A stretch of 43,724 nt of DNA. Source: a virus. A program made the translations under genes and the position numbers. Below are positions 10,801 through 18,009 of this stretch, piece by piece. Numbering within the stretch: position 1 is the stretch's first letter; every line of letters begins with the position of its first letter. The notes under the pieces were generated by a model. That model did not search any database, was not told where the DNA came from, and saw nothing but the letters and a program-made list of their open reading frames with translations. Location: positions 1 to 43,724 of IMG/VR virus record IMGVR_UViG_3300020470_005312, one strand, 5' to 3'.

Positions 10801-12381
10801 TACCTGTTCACCACCATTTTCATCAGCTACAAATGTGTGAAAATAAGTAGCACATACAGAATCTGCCAAATCTGATGAAATATCATTAGGTAAACACATT
10901 GGGTCATCAACTATATCAAATGTGAATGTTTCTGATGGAAATCCGACTCCACTTACTGGCCAAGTAGTACTTGAGGTTTGTCCAAATGGATGATTAAATT
11001 CATAACACCAACCTTCATCACCACCTGTGTGTGGATTTGAACAAGTTCTTTCTTTATCACCAGAAATACAATCATAGTTACCTTGTAAACAATCTTCATA
11101 TCTAATTCTATTGTAATATTTATTTACAAAAGTTTCGTTTAATAGATTGCTATATGTAAGTTGATTTGTATTAAAAACGCTAGATGGACAATAACTACTC
11201 TCATTACCTTGACAATAGGTAGCTTCACAATATTCATGAGTGTTGGGTTCAGTTAAACCTCCACAATGCCAATGACCAGAATTTGAACCTTCACCTAAAC
11301 CTCGTTGACAATAACCAGCAGGATTACAAAATCTTCTTGGAGGAACAGTTCCTGGCCAAGCATACTCACACAAATAAACTCCATCATCGCCTTGTGTATG
11401 CATTGTACAACTATAATTTGGATTTGCAATCCAATAATGATTTATACCATCCCAATCTGTACCGGTTGGTGTAGACGATTGAGCAGTGCCCCATACTGTG
11501 TTATGGTTACTATTTTTACTATAATCACTACCATCACAACCAGCAGAATCACTACACATTCCACCCATTCCAAAAGTTTCGTCCCAATAACCACATTTAT
11601 CAGGTTGAGTTCTATCTGCAGAAGTGTTACCAAATAAAGTATTCATGTTATCATCCCATGTCTGTTGAGGATAACTATCAATTCTATATTGTTGATTTAC
11701 ATCACATTCACCTTCAACACCTGTATGTAAAGGTTGGAATTTTGTATCAAAACCACCACTCGAACCTCCGTGAAATTTAGCTCTAACTTCAGCTAAAATT
11801 TCACCTGGAATTATACCAGTAGATGTACCTATAGTTGACCTTCCAGCTATGACTGATGAAGCTATTTTACCTCTTTGTGATAATTCGTAGTTAATGCCAC
11901 CAAAAATACCATTAGGTTCTAAACTACTCGGACCTATGTTATCGTAATCAAAAATCATACCAGCCGGATTACCCCAAGCTGACCTTACTCTTGTTATAAT
12001 CAGTCCATTTATATGTGAAGGGTCATCACCATATGTTACTTGGTCACCATCAGTACCAACATTAACAGTTTGTCCCCATAGTCCAGATGTAGCATCTAAA
12101 ACTATTCTAAAGTCACCTATGTTTCCTTGATAAACATTTGTAGGGGATGGCGTACTACCACATACACCATTTGAAGGAATGAAATCATCAGGTCTTGTAC
12201 TTCTGATGGAAGCTATTGAAAAGTTTATATATCCAGGGTCATCCCAATGGTCATCATTATCTTTTGTAAACCATATATTACTTACAAAAGTATATAAATC
12301 ACAAGGTTCAATGTCACAAGAACAATTAGGATTCATTGGATCCGTGTAACAACTATTCATGCATGTGTTCGGTGATGGCAT
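7816..12381 (-). CDS. Large cysteine-rich repeat protein, 1521 aa, putative virion fibre or adhesin
   Basis: Start ATG at 12381 follows AGGAG with five A's between. The 1521-aa product is very rich in Cys, Gly, Asp and Trp. The first 250 residues contain few cysteines and look like a beta-rich head, including W-D-D-P-G near residue 46. The rest has D-D-C-G-V-C-G-G-N-G-type modules and one G-C-T-D-P-T-A-C-N-Y unit near residue 566, a hallmark of repeat-containing secreted proteins of marine bacteria. No signal peptide, membrane segment or sortase/T9SS tail is visible; the C-terminus ends in plain R-Y-R-N. It sits 11 nt upstream of the giant ORF and is probably co-transcribed with it. I infer a structural or host-binding phage protein; a soluble secreted adhesin is the alternative. 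Confidence 0.85.
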   Translation of the reverse strand: MPSPNTCMNSCYTDPMNPNCSCDIEPCDLYTFVSNIWFTKDNDDHWDDPGYINFSIASIRSTRPDDFIPSNGVCGSTPSPTNVYQGNIGDFRIVLDATSGLWGQTVNVGTDGDQVTYGDDPSHINGLIITRVRSAWGNPAGMIFDYDNIGPSSLEPNGIFGGINYELSQRGKIASSVIAGRSTIGTSTGIIPGEILAEVRAKFHGGSSGGFDTKFQPLHTGVEGECDVNQQYRIDSYPQQTWDDNMNTLFGNTSADRTQPDKCGYWDETFGMGGMCSDSAGCDGSDYSKNSNHNTVWGTAQSSTPTGTDWDGINHYWIANPNYSCTMHTQGDDGVYLCEYAWPGTVPPRRFCNPAGYCQRGLGEGSNSGHWHCGGLTEPNTHEYCEATYCQGNESSYCPSSVFNTNQLTYSNLLNETFVNKYYNRIRYEDCLQGNYDCISGDKERTCSNPHTGGDEGWCYEFNHPFGQTSSTTWPVSGVGFPSETFTFDIVDDPMCLPNDISSDLADSVCATYFHTFVADENGGEQVTNWAWLKTDWSTRLNYKDGGLNCDGGNCEAINSEFVIDNVFGCTDPTACNYCSTCVEHHQSLCDYGDWYCPILGANETDGCRPCTSHLPDDYDGDFGANPGVNCSETPEQCVPIRACPLDAPDSSNWSTSCSDIDHDCSSDTYDDSCGLCCGENTQNPSCDPDHWVDCNGLCPGDAGYGSQLDDCGDCDGGLSAYFASCIGGRTWSTAEQEQLGLNCSAAEGMDSNCCCGTMQSGASSSYTGCDASPPKFYYYDSDGDGQPCEGNVDYVLSCGAAPANYVEGPAPSAINQSDYNNIICSDGQPCAWADLGWDLACDCAANFFDDCGVCGGNGSSCEDCTGVSNGSASFDSCNNCIKCCTPEEEQLCVSFDSYADRPACCGGHPYCTNPIFNSSSCMHYGNDPSNQVPAGNYPEENIAGGAGAPAGECKGDGWFGEDQNDWTDKWCECYTWCASDCGGLSGTYGDPVCSSNGGEELTGWDYKAWDNRVYDQSHLDPDGNPIVGRINWAETCTGSNRCGQGDRTVKTTKQIYNVNNQIVGSYTFNYTPSGPGALNINLCQGQSGDLSEYFAGYCGGQDSAGNYAGSHQYWYYKAGGKGKIQQQANPKMVQSLNVEPSIRDEWRSQYAYQGITGLCYYSNTADCSHPFTKERSCENRVGMCGVCAGGQPATVGGGDGHVDNYIDYCEVCGGDGSSCGGGLQTCNNNCFGTSTGEDGRWWSGGSYLDNQDCDCSFACVWFRDCCDYRWSHCAWDDVRGQIGFGTHTGANDCVFHNWDDTPCADCMALTTRENMSETYTFWQGNLINPTVKECNDGAFNTGAFQGGGGSQGMMNTYPAAPPDAWCEMVAAAGFVSGGNENDAHGVFYDSNLSVSGDNVWASGYPDDTYLKTLAPWFYCAVEACCNMVWSASNGSYTCIYYGGGGSSSWYDDGTDCDHCQSAEYQEVNGGYGPMYRNIDSYLSDFPDDVYAGGLGPYIPGELVDAGLISANSHCPVRYRN

Positions 12382-12411
12382 TTTTTCTCCTATTAAAACA
12401 TTTTATTTCAG

Positions 12412-12440
12412 TAATAAATATATAAATACATCATTTATTA
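12412..12440. other. AT-only inverted repeat in gap before the 1521-aa gene
   Basis: TAATAAAT at 12412-12419 is matched by ATTTATTA at 12433-12440, an 8-bp perfect but AT-only stem with a 13-nt loop that includes the stop codon of the 289-aa gene. It could be a weak 3' structure between two genes. The stem has no GC pairs, so a real terminator is doubtful. Confidence 0.2.
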
Positions 12441-13307
12441 TTTCTTTTTTGTTCTTTTTGGTTTAATTGTTTTTACTTTTTTAACTGTCTTTTTTGGTTT
12501 AGAAGCAGTTGGTTTTTTCACAACTTTTTTCTTTATAGGTTTTGTTGACCTTTTTTGAGCTTTTTTATCTATTTTTTTATCCATTCCTTTTTTAGTAAAA
12601 TTCTTAGCGGCGGCCGCATCCATCATTTTCTTTGTCGAAGATTTTGGTAACTTTCTAGCCGACTTTCTTATCATTTTTTGTAATTCTTTAGCTCTTTTTT
12701 CAAACTCTTTTCTATCTTTTTCTAATTTTCTACTATTTTCTTGATTTTGTTTTTCTAATACATCTTGAGTTTGTTCTTTTACACTTTCCAATTGAGCTTC
12801 TAATGCTTCTTTGATTCTGTCTAAATGAATATTCAATTTATAATTGAGAACATACGCAGTACCTATTTTACTTATTTTATATGTACGATATGCCTGAAAA
12901 TCAGGACTTATATCTAAAATTTTTGGTTTGATAACCTGTTCATATAAATTTCTTGGAATTATTTTATTACCTAATGGTATATCGACTTTTGTATAAGCTC
13001 CTCGTATAAAATTATATCCACTACCAGCTTCAACATAATTAACTGGTATTTTTCTTGATATCAATGTAAACATCCTCTGTACAATGTGTTGAGGTAAATA
13101 ATTTAAATTGACTCCATGCAATAGTCTTTTCTGTCTTTCTTTAGCCAAAACAAAAAACATTGGTCGTGGGTCTCCTGCATCTTGACCTATCATACCCGTT
13201 TTTGACCTATATTGAAATTCAATAATCATTCCTGGAAAAACTCTGTCAATAGGAACTTTTTCTCTATTCAATAAAAATTGTCTATGATTTTTTCTTTTTC
13301 TGGCCAC
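12438..13307 (-). CDS. Phage protein with lysine-rich histone-H1-like tail, 289 aa
   Basis: Starts with GTG (no ATG nearby) behind AAGAG. The N-terminal half (residues about 18-70) reads as a compact domain running from V-F-P-G-M-I-I-E-F to G-V-N-L-N-Y-L-P. I associate this pattern with small conserved proteins next to structural genes in marine T4-like phages, but I cannot name the family. A charged coiled-coil-like stretch follows (about 165-215). The last 70 residues are almost all Lys, Pro, Thr and Ser, like bacterial or phage histone-H1-like tails. This predicts a DNA- or polyanion-binding protein. It sits 10 nt from the upstream 483-aa gene within the cysteine-rich cluster. Function unknown. 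Confidence 0.8.
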   Translation of the reverse strand: MARKRKNHRQFLLNREKVPIDRVFPGMIIEFQYRSKTGMIGQDAGDPRPMFFVLAKERQKRLLHGVNLNYLPQHIVQRMFTLISRKIPVNYVEAGSGYNFIRGAYTKVDIPLGNKIIPRNLYEQVIKPKILDISPDFQAYRTYKISKIGTAYVLNYKLNIHLDRIKEALEAQLESVKEQTQDVLEKQNQENSRKLEKDRKEFEKRAKELQKMIRKSARKLPKSSTKKMMDAAAAKNFTKKGMDKKIDKKAQKRSTKPIKKKVVKKPTASKPKKTVKKVKTIKPKRTKKK

Positions 13308-13317
13308 TTATATTCTC

Positions 13318-14769
13318 TTAAAAATCAATATATGGATTTTCTAAATCTTCTTCATGTGGACAATTTGGACAATGGTCATATCCATTACTATCTCTTCCCA
13401 TAATAGTAGGAAGCCATTCACTATTTAATGGGTTCATCCAATCATATTCATAATTACTTCCACCACCACGAACCTCACCACCACCAGGAACTGATCCACA
13501 ATAACATTGACCACATACTGCACCTGTCCATTGACCTGCATACTGTGGCATACATATCGCCTCTAATCCATTTGCACAATTATTAGAACCTCCACCACTT
13601 GTGCAATTATTTCCAATATTTACTTGAGCACATTCACAAGTTCCCTCATCACCTGTCGGTACAACACCTTGATCAGTTACACCACCAATTGTAAAATCAC
13701 TAGTACCATGACCACAAGTTGAACTTAAAGACCCTACATTACAAACCTCATTCGGTGCACAAGTACCACATTGATTGGGGTCATCACACCAAGCTACAAA
13801 TTCGTCTGCAGAACCAAAAACCCATGCACCCATATGAGCGCCCCATATTCTCGGAGCCTCGCCAGGGTCTAATAATTCAGATGTTGCTGGAAATGCACCA
13901 TAACCAGGTCCACATAATCTATTTCTTCCTCCAGGATTATCTACAAAAGTTGATTCATACCAGTCATATGCCCTTGTTTCTTCTGGAAACTCTGAACCCA
14001 ATTGAACATATTTATAATAAGACCACATTGGTGACCTTGATGATTCATTACCATTTATATTGTCTTGCCATCCAGCACGACTCCAAGAAATTCCTAACTC
14101 GTAGTAATAAAAAAACCAAGAATTATACCACGAAAGTACTTCATCTGGATGTGGATTATTTCCACAAAATTTTGAACACAAATCATCATCTAATATGTCT
14201 GCTCTACAATAAGCCCCTCCCAATTCTTCACATAATATTGCACTCCAATCAGCGACTGTTATATTATCATTACCATCATCTATTACTTTTTCGAGATATC
14301 TTGGACACGAAAAATTATCTTGATTATAATTGTAAGCTGGAGGTAAAGCACAAGGAATCGGAGTTGGGTTATTATTTAAGTTTCTATTTCCTCTTAAAAT
14401 CCAATTGGATGTCTCTTTAAACCAAGTAGAATTTGAACGATTAACACCATCATTCGGAAAAACTTGGTCTGGTGTAATTTGTTCTGATAATGACCTTGTC
14501 ATAATAACACCTGGATTATCCCAATTTTCTTGGTCTGATTCACGAGTAACACTTTGATTTCCACTTTGTAAAAATGATAGATATGTTCTATTACTTCTAA
14601 AAACACCTGTAAAATCATTACCACCAAAAACAGAATTTTTTTGTTCTTCTGTTAATTCAGGACTAAATGCATACCTAAAATTATTTGTAGTTAATTTAGA
14701 ATTAAGATAATCAACTATTGTATTTCCTGATTTTTTACTATTTAAAGGTTTTTTATTAGTTCTTCTCAT
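13318..14769 (-). CDS. Cysteine-rich protein, paralogue of the neighbouring 350-aa protein, 483 aa
   Basis: ATG at 14769, 11 nt after the paralogue at 14781-15833. Residues 99-188 align without gaps to residues 126-215 of that paralogue; I count 77 of 90 identical. The N-terminal Y-L-N-S-K-L-T-T-N-N-F-R is also shared exactly. Beyond residue 190 the two differ completely. This one has a Trp/Tyr-rich region with W-S-R-A-G-W, then a Cys/Gly-rich tail (residues 330-440) with C-x2-C-x4-C spacings, and no dockerin loops. It looks like a shared attachment module with an exchangeable distal part, as in phage fibre proteins. No signal peptide is seen, and function is inferred from context only. Confidence 0.8.
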   Translation of the reverse strand: MRRTNKKPLNSKKSGNTIVDYLNSKLTTNNFRYAFSPELTEEQKNSVFGGNDFTGVFRSNRTYLSFLQSGNQSVTRESDQENWDNPGVIMTRSLSEQITPDQVFPNDGVNRSNSTWFKETSNWILRGNRNLNNNPTPIPCALPPAYNYNQDNFSCPRYLEKVIDDGNDNITVADWSAILCEELGGAYCRADILDDDLCSKFCGNNPHPDEVLSWYNSWFFYYYELGISWSRAGWQDNINGNESSRSPMWSYYKYVQLGSEFPEETRAYDWYESTFVDNPGGRNRLCGPGYGAFPATSELLDPGEAPRIWGAHMGAWVFGSADEFVAWCDDPNQCGTCAPNEVCNVGSLSSTCGHGTSDFTIGGVTDQGVVPTGDEGTCECAQVNIGNNCTSGGGSNNCANGLEAICMPQYAGQWTGAVCGQCYCGSVPGGGEVRGGGSNYEYDWMNPLNSEWLPTIMGRDSNGYDHCPNCPHEEDLENPYIDF

Positions 14770-14780
14770 AATTCAGTCTC

Positions 14781-15833
14781 TTAAAATGGGTCATTATATG
14801 TTTGTTTATTACTTTGAGCCATATGTCTATCGAGTATACGCTTCATTCTCTGTAATATAAATTGTTCAGTTTGTTGTTCAATAATATCATTTTCTAATAA
14901 ATTTAAAATATTATTTAATATTATTATGTCACTATCAGTTGCATCTGTTGATGGATTACGAGATAATATAAAGTTTACTAATAGAACAACATCAACTATA
15001 TTTATAGCACCATCACCATTTATATCTGCTAAAATAGGTGAACATACATCGTCTGAACCAGCATATCCCCAATCAGCAGTTCCTACAAGAATATTAATGA
15101 GATTGACTACATCAACTATATTTACTACTCCATCTAAATTAATATCACCATACTCATAAGCTCCAATACAAGGACTTTGAGATGAACTACAATAAGCTTC
15201 ACCTAACTCTTCACATAATATTGAACTCCAATCTCCAATTGTTATTGAATCGTTACCATCATCTAACACTTTTTCAAGTTGTCTCGGACAACTAAAACTA
15301 TCTTGACTATAATTATATATCGGTGGAACAGCACAAGGAATCGGAGTTGGATTATTGTTTAAATTTTTATTTCCCCTTAAAATCCAATTAGAGGTTTCTT
15401 TGAACCAAGTAGAATTTGATAAATTGACTCCGTCATTTGGAAAAACTTGGTCTGGTGTAATACTATTAGATAAAGACCTTATCTGATAATCATTTTGGTT
15501 ATTGTTTTGACTTAATTCTGATATAAGTCCACCACAACAAACATCTTCAGGGGTACAATTAGAAGCATTTTCATTCGCAGCTCGACAAAAATAACCAATA
15601 GAATCCCACGAACAAAAATCTGAAAAATGTACACATTGTTCTAAACCAAGTGAACAACATGTCATTTCATTATTAGTATTATATTCTAACGATTGATTGG
15701 ATATTGATTGACCACTAAAATATTCTCTCAAATTCAGTTCTTCTCTGAAATTGTTTGTGGTCAATTTACTATTTAAATATTTAGTAATGCTATTATCATT
15801 ACCAAGATTTTTTTTCTTAAAAATTTTCTTCAT
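14781..15833 (-). CDS. Dockerin-like repeat protein, paralogue of the 483-aa protein, 350 aa
   Basis: ATG at 15833 with GGAG 10 nt upstream. A Lys-rich N-terminus and Y-L-N-S-K-L-T-T-N-N-F-R are followed by a cysteine-rich block (59-100), then the module shared with the 483-aa neighbour (126-215). Next comes a textbook dockerin-type pair: D230-I-N-L-D-G with N238 and D241, and D270-I-N-G-D-G with N278 and D281, exactly 40 residues apart, each followed by an I/V-V-D-V-V helix. Type I dockerins bind two calcium ions and dock onto cohesins. In phage this may mean calcium-dependent subunit assembly. The tail (300-350) is helical and polar. The dockerin assignment is strong by pattern, but no cohesin was recognised in the window. 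Confidence 0.85.
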   Translation of the reverse strand: MKKIFKKKNLGNDNSITKYLNSKLTTNNFREELNLREYFSGQSISNQSLEYNTNNEMTCCSLGLEQCVHFSDFCSWDSIGYFCRAANENASNCTPEDVCCGGLISELSQNNNQNDYQIRSLSNSITPDQVFPNDGVNLSNSTWFKETSNWILRGNKNLNNNPTPIPCAVPPIYNYSQDSFSCPRQLEKVLDDGNDSITIGDWSSILCEELGEAYCSSSQSPCIGAYEYGDINLDGVVNIVDVVNLINILVGTADWGYAGSDDVCSPILADINGDGAINIVDVVLLVNFILSRNPSTDATDSDIIILNNILNLLENDIIEQQTEQFILQRMKRILDRHMAQSNKQTYNDPF

Positions 15834-15840
15834 ATTTATA
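15833..15840 (-). promoter_or_regulatory. TATAAATA octamer overlapping the start of the 350-aa gene
   Basis: The minus strand reads TATAAATATG, an exact T4 late -10 octamer. Its last bases overlap the ATG at 15833, so it cannot supply a leader for this start, and the upstream GGAG would not be transcribed from it. It may be chance in AT-rich DNA. Confidence 0.15.
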
Positions 15841-15896
15841 GAAACTCCATAGTATAAAATATTTTGTCACTAATAAATATAAAACAAATAAATAAA

Positions 15897-16142
15897 CTAC
15901 TTTTTATCTTTCCTTAAAAGGGGACTATCTTCGTGAATTTGAATAACACTACCACTTACTTCAGAAGGATTTTTAGCATAATCTTCTACTACTAATTTAG
16001 CCTCTTCGGTTATTTCTTTTATTAATTTATCTAACTCTTCTTGTTCTTCTTTTGTCAATTTATCAAAAAATGAAGGTCTTAATTCTTGTTGTTTGTGTTT
16101 ATTATCTTCGTGAAAATCATCCATTTCCATATCATACCCCAT
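15897..16142 (-). CDS. Small acidic hypothetical protein, 81 aa
   Basis: Not recognised. The ATG at 16142 overlaps the previous stop by one base. An alternative ATG at 16130 has GGGG six bases before it and may be the true start. The protein is Glu/Asp/Lys-rich with a predicted long amphipathic helix (F-F-D-K-L-T-K-E-E-Q-E-E-L onwards, about residues 26-55). It is the last gene of the small-gene operon that begins at 18804. No cysteines, signal peptide or membrane segment. Confidence 0.65.
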   Translation of the reverse strand: MGYDMEMDDFHEDNKHKQQELRPSFFDKLTKEEQEELDKLIKEITEEAKLVVEDYAKNPSEVSGSVIQIHEDSPLLRKDKK

Positions 16143-16354
16143 TATAAAAAACTCGCACTGACACTATTAGGTTCTATCCACCAGATTTTACCCATACTAT
16201 CAGTAACCCTTATTTTTTTAGTTTCTTCGTTCCATTCTGATATTTTTACAATACTATCCTTATGTAACATTCCTTCTACTGATGGTATATCTTCTTGGAT
16301 TCGAACTCTCTCACCTACTTTTATCTTTCTATTTTTATAATCAACTAATGACAT
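16142..16354 (-). CDS. Small SH3-like hypothetical phage protein, 70 aa
   Basis: Start and stop each overlap their neighbours by one base (TAATG), indicating translational coupling. The sequence is short beta-strand material: V-G-E-R-V-R-I near residue 13, I-V-K-I-S-E-W near 36, and I-R-V-T-D-S-M-G-K-I-W-W-I near 48. This resembles a small KOW/SH3-type barrel. Proteins with this outline occur in T4-like marine phages without assigned function. I cannot name a family. Confidence 0.65.
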   Translation of the reverse strand: MSLVDYKNRKIKVGERVRIQEDIPSVEGMLHKDSIVKISEWNEETKKIRVTDSMGKIWWIEPNSVSASFL

Positions 16355-16590
16355 TATAAACCTCTCTCTATAGTAGTTTCAGAATCATTGTTTGAATTTG
16401 TTTTTTTACAATGTTTTATCCAATTTTTCATTTTTGAATCTTTTTCAACAGCATCCAAATTAGTGTAAGAAACTATGTGATGTTCACACATTATATTTGA
16501 TAATGCGTTAGCTATCATTTCTCTATCTTTCTGATTAGATAAATCTGCGTTAGGATAATTTTCTAACACATACATAAAATCATCTTTCAT
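16354..16590 (-). CDS. Hypothetical protein, 78 aa
   Basis: Not recognised. ATG at 16590 has a good GGGGG site six bases upstream, and its stop overlaps the next ATG by one base. It looks mostly helical, with one Cys-x2-His (about residue 35) and a late W-I-K-H-C-K-K, which is too little for a zinc site call. A Ser/Asn/Thr-rich linker ends the protein. Part of the coupled run of small genes from 18804 to 15897. Confidence 0.6.
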   Translation of the reverse strand: MKDDFMYVLENYPNADLSNQKDREMIANALSNIMCEHHIVSYTNLDAVEKDSKMKNWIKHCKKTNSNNDSETTIERGL

Positions 16591-16600
16591 TATTCCCCCT

Positions 16601-16909
16601 TTATTTATTCAGATTTCTTAATGATTTCTTTCTATCAACTTGATTTTTATTCAAACCAGGTTTTACTGTAGGTTTAATATTCTTATTTTTTGTACTTGGT
16701 TTAGGTTTAGATTTAGATTTTTTTTCTTCTTTAACCTCAACCACTTTTTCGATAGGAATAGTTCCTTCAGGTGCTGGATTTGATTCATAATTACCATCCA
16801 AATTTTGAACTATTTTAGAAGCAATATGTTCCCTAGCCTGTGCTGAAAACAAGTTAACCATATAGTTATCATTCAAAACTTGTAGTATTTTACTTTTAGT
16901 ATCACTCAT
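16601..16909 (-). CDS. Hypothetical protein with lysine-rich tail, 102 aa
   Basis: Not recognised. ATG at 16909 with GAGG about 10 bases upstream. Residues 1-40 form a predicted helical domain (K-I-L-Q-V-L-N-D-N-Y, then S-A-Q-A-R-E-H-I-A-S-K-I). A Pro/Glu-rich linker follows, and the last 40 residues are Lys/Asn/Pro-rich and disordered, similar in style to the tail of the 289-aa protein. The basic tail suggests nucleic-acid or envelope-phosphate binding. Confidence 0.6.
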   Translation of the reverse strand: MSDTKSKILQVLNDNYMVNLFSAQAREHIASKIVQNLDGNYESNPAPEGTIPIEKVVEVKEEKKSKSKPKPSTKNKNIKPTVKPGLNKNQVDRKKSLRNLNK

Positions 16910-16934
16910 TGTTTATTAACCTCCATGTTAATGT

Positions 16935-17423
16935 TTATTGACAAAATATTTTTGATGATTTAAAATCACCGACATTAGTATAATGACAATTTGAACATAC
17001 AAGTCTCAAATTATCATATTCTTTATTTTTTTCGTTACCATCTATATAATCTAAATGAAGACATATTTTATTATCTGTTATTCTTTCTTCGTTCCACCCA
17101 CATATACTACATTCTTCTTTCAATAAGCCATCACCTACTAATCTCTTTTTTAGTATTTTAGATGGATAGTCTTCGTGTTTACCATCAAATACTTCTTGAA
17201 GTTCTATTTTAAACTTTGATGGTTTTTTAGGAACACCTTTACCAGATTGATTTAAATTCTTTTCAAACAATCCATAGTATTTAGACCACTTTTTATAAGT
17301 ATTATAAGAAACACCCAACCATCTAGCAGCTTCTGCATTAGAACGAGTTGACTCTATAGAAGTTTCAATCATATTTCTCGTTAAAACTTTTCTTCTACCT
17401 GGTATTCTTACAAACTTTTCCAT
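16935..17423 (-). CDS. HNH endonuclease with N-terminal helix-turn-helix, 162 aa
   Basis: The C-terminal half is an HNH nuclease of the zinc-ribbon type. C105-S-I-C108 and C143-S-N-C146 frame the metal site, and H123-L-D125, N138 and H147 give the His-Asn-His core. Residues 20-52 (S-N-A-E-A-A-R-W-L-G-V-S-Y-N-T-Y-K-K-W) form a clear helix-turn-helix for DNA recognition. This architecture is common in phage free-standing homing endonucleases. The gene begins one base after the previous stop, inside the small-gene operon. No intron or split gene is visible next to it, so its target is unknown. Confidence 0.88.
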   Translation of the reverse strand: MEKFVRIPGRRKVLTRNMIETSIESTRSNAEAARWLGVSYNTYKKWSKYYGLFEKNLNQSGKGVPKKPSKFKIELQEVFDGKHEDYPSKILKKRLVGDGLLKEECSICGWNEERITDNKICLHLDYIDGNEKNKEYDNLRLVCSNCHYTNVGDFKSSKIFCQ

Positions 17424-17636
17424 TTAGTATTCTTTCTGATAAACAGTTCTATTCGGGTCGACACCAAAAGACCTCATATTAGATAAATCTAAAGCTTCTT
17501 TATCATTAACTTTTCTGTAAGCTTTGTTTTCTCTACTAACATCTCTGGTAAACCAAAATAAATCATCATCAGTTAGTTCTCTATATCTATATGCTAACCA
17601 TTCCACATGGCCAGCATCTACTGGTGTATCTGGCAT
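17424..17636 (-). CDS. Hypothetical protein, 70 aa
   Basis: Not recognised. ATG at 17636 follows a GGAGG that lies within the end of the upstream gene (17640-17855), 7 bases away, so initiation is well supported. The protein is polar, with an aromatic stretch (H-V-E-W-L-A-Y-R-Y-R near residue 10 and D-D-L-F-W-F near 24) and a charged C-terminus. No cysteines. Adjacent to the HNH gene and probably co-transcribed with it. Confidence 0.6.
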   Translation of the reverse strand: MPDTPVDAGHVEWLAYRYRELTDDDLFWFTRDVSRENKAYRKVNDKEALDLSNMRSFGVDPNRTVYQKEY

Positions 17637-17639
17637 AAC

Positions 17640-17855
17640 CTATTCCTCCGATTTTTCTTCTTGTAATAATTGTTTTACTGTCTCTTCACTTTCTGTAGTG
17701 TCATCATCTTGATTTCTCACCAAAAAGTCTTTTAAATCTACATTCAATCTGTTTAATTCATTCCAAGCCAAATCAATAACAAACTTATCTTGTTCTTTGT
17801 CAAGAACTGTTGTCATTAATCTTTGAATGTAGGGTCCAAATTTATCTTTACTCAT
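17640..17855 (-). CDS. Hypothetical acidic protein, 71 aa
   Basis: Not recognised. It overlaps the upstream 52-aa gene by 8 bases. The first 50 residues are helical with alternating hydrophobics (I-Q-R-L-M-T-T-V-L and F-V-I-D-L-A-W-N-E-L-N-R-L). The last 25 are almost wholly Asp, Glu, Thr and Ser and look disordered. Such acidic tails occur in phage DNA mimics and in unstructured linkers; nothing here distinguishes the two. Confidence 0.6.
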   Translation of the reverse strand: MSKDKFGPYIQRLMTTVLDKEQDKFVIDLAWNELNRLNVDLKDFLVRNQDDDTTESEETVKQLLQEEKSEE

Positions 17856-18006
17856 CTAATGTTACCTCATATAGTTTATCAAAAGTTTTTACATCCATTC
17901 TTTTTCTCTCCATAAAAAATGATTTAGCATCTTCTAAAGTAGAAGCTCCAATCCTATCTACTCTAGAACCTTTACCACCATTTTTTAATCTTAAAATATA
18001 ATACAT
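17848..18006 (-). CDS. Small hypothetical protein, 52 aa
   Basis: A short frame beginning M-Y-Y-I-L-R-L-K-N-G-G-K-G and ending V-T-L-D-E. It fills the gap between the lipoprotein stop (18010) and the 71-aa gene and overlaps the latter by 8 bases, as its neighbours do with each other. The pattern is beta-strand, then helix (L-E-D-A-K-S-F-F-M-E-R-K), then beta-strand. No family recognised. Supported by position, overlap and lack of any competing frame. Confidence 0.55.
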   Translation of the reverse strand: MYYILRLKNGGKGSRVDRIGASTLEDAKSFFMERKRMDVKTFDKLYEVTLDE

Positions 18007-18009
18007 AAA

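Noticed and set aside
12421-12428. TATAAATA on the plus strand as a late promoter
   Set aside because: It points rightward, away from any supported gene, and lies in an AT-only tract.
13719-14420. A 233-aa plus-strand open frame
   Set aside because: It is antisense to the conserved paralogue pair, has a His/Tyr/Leu-biased composition, no SD and no recognisable domain.
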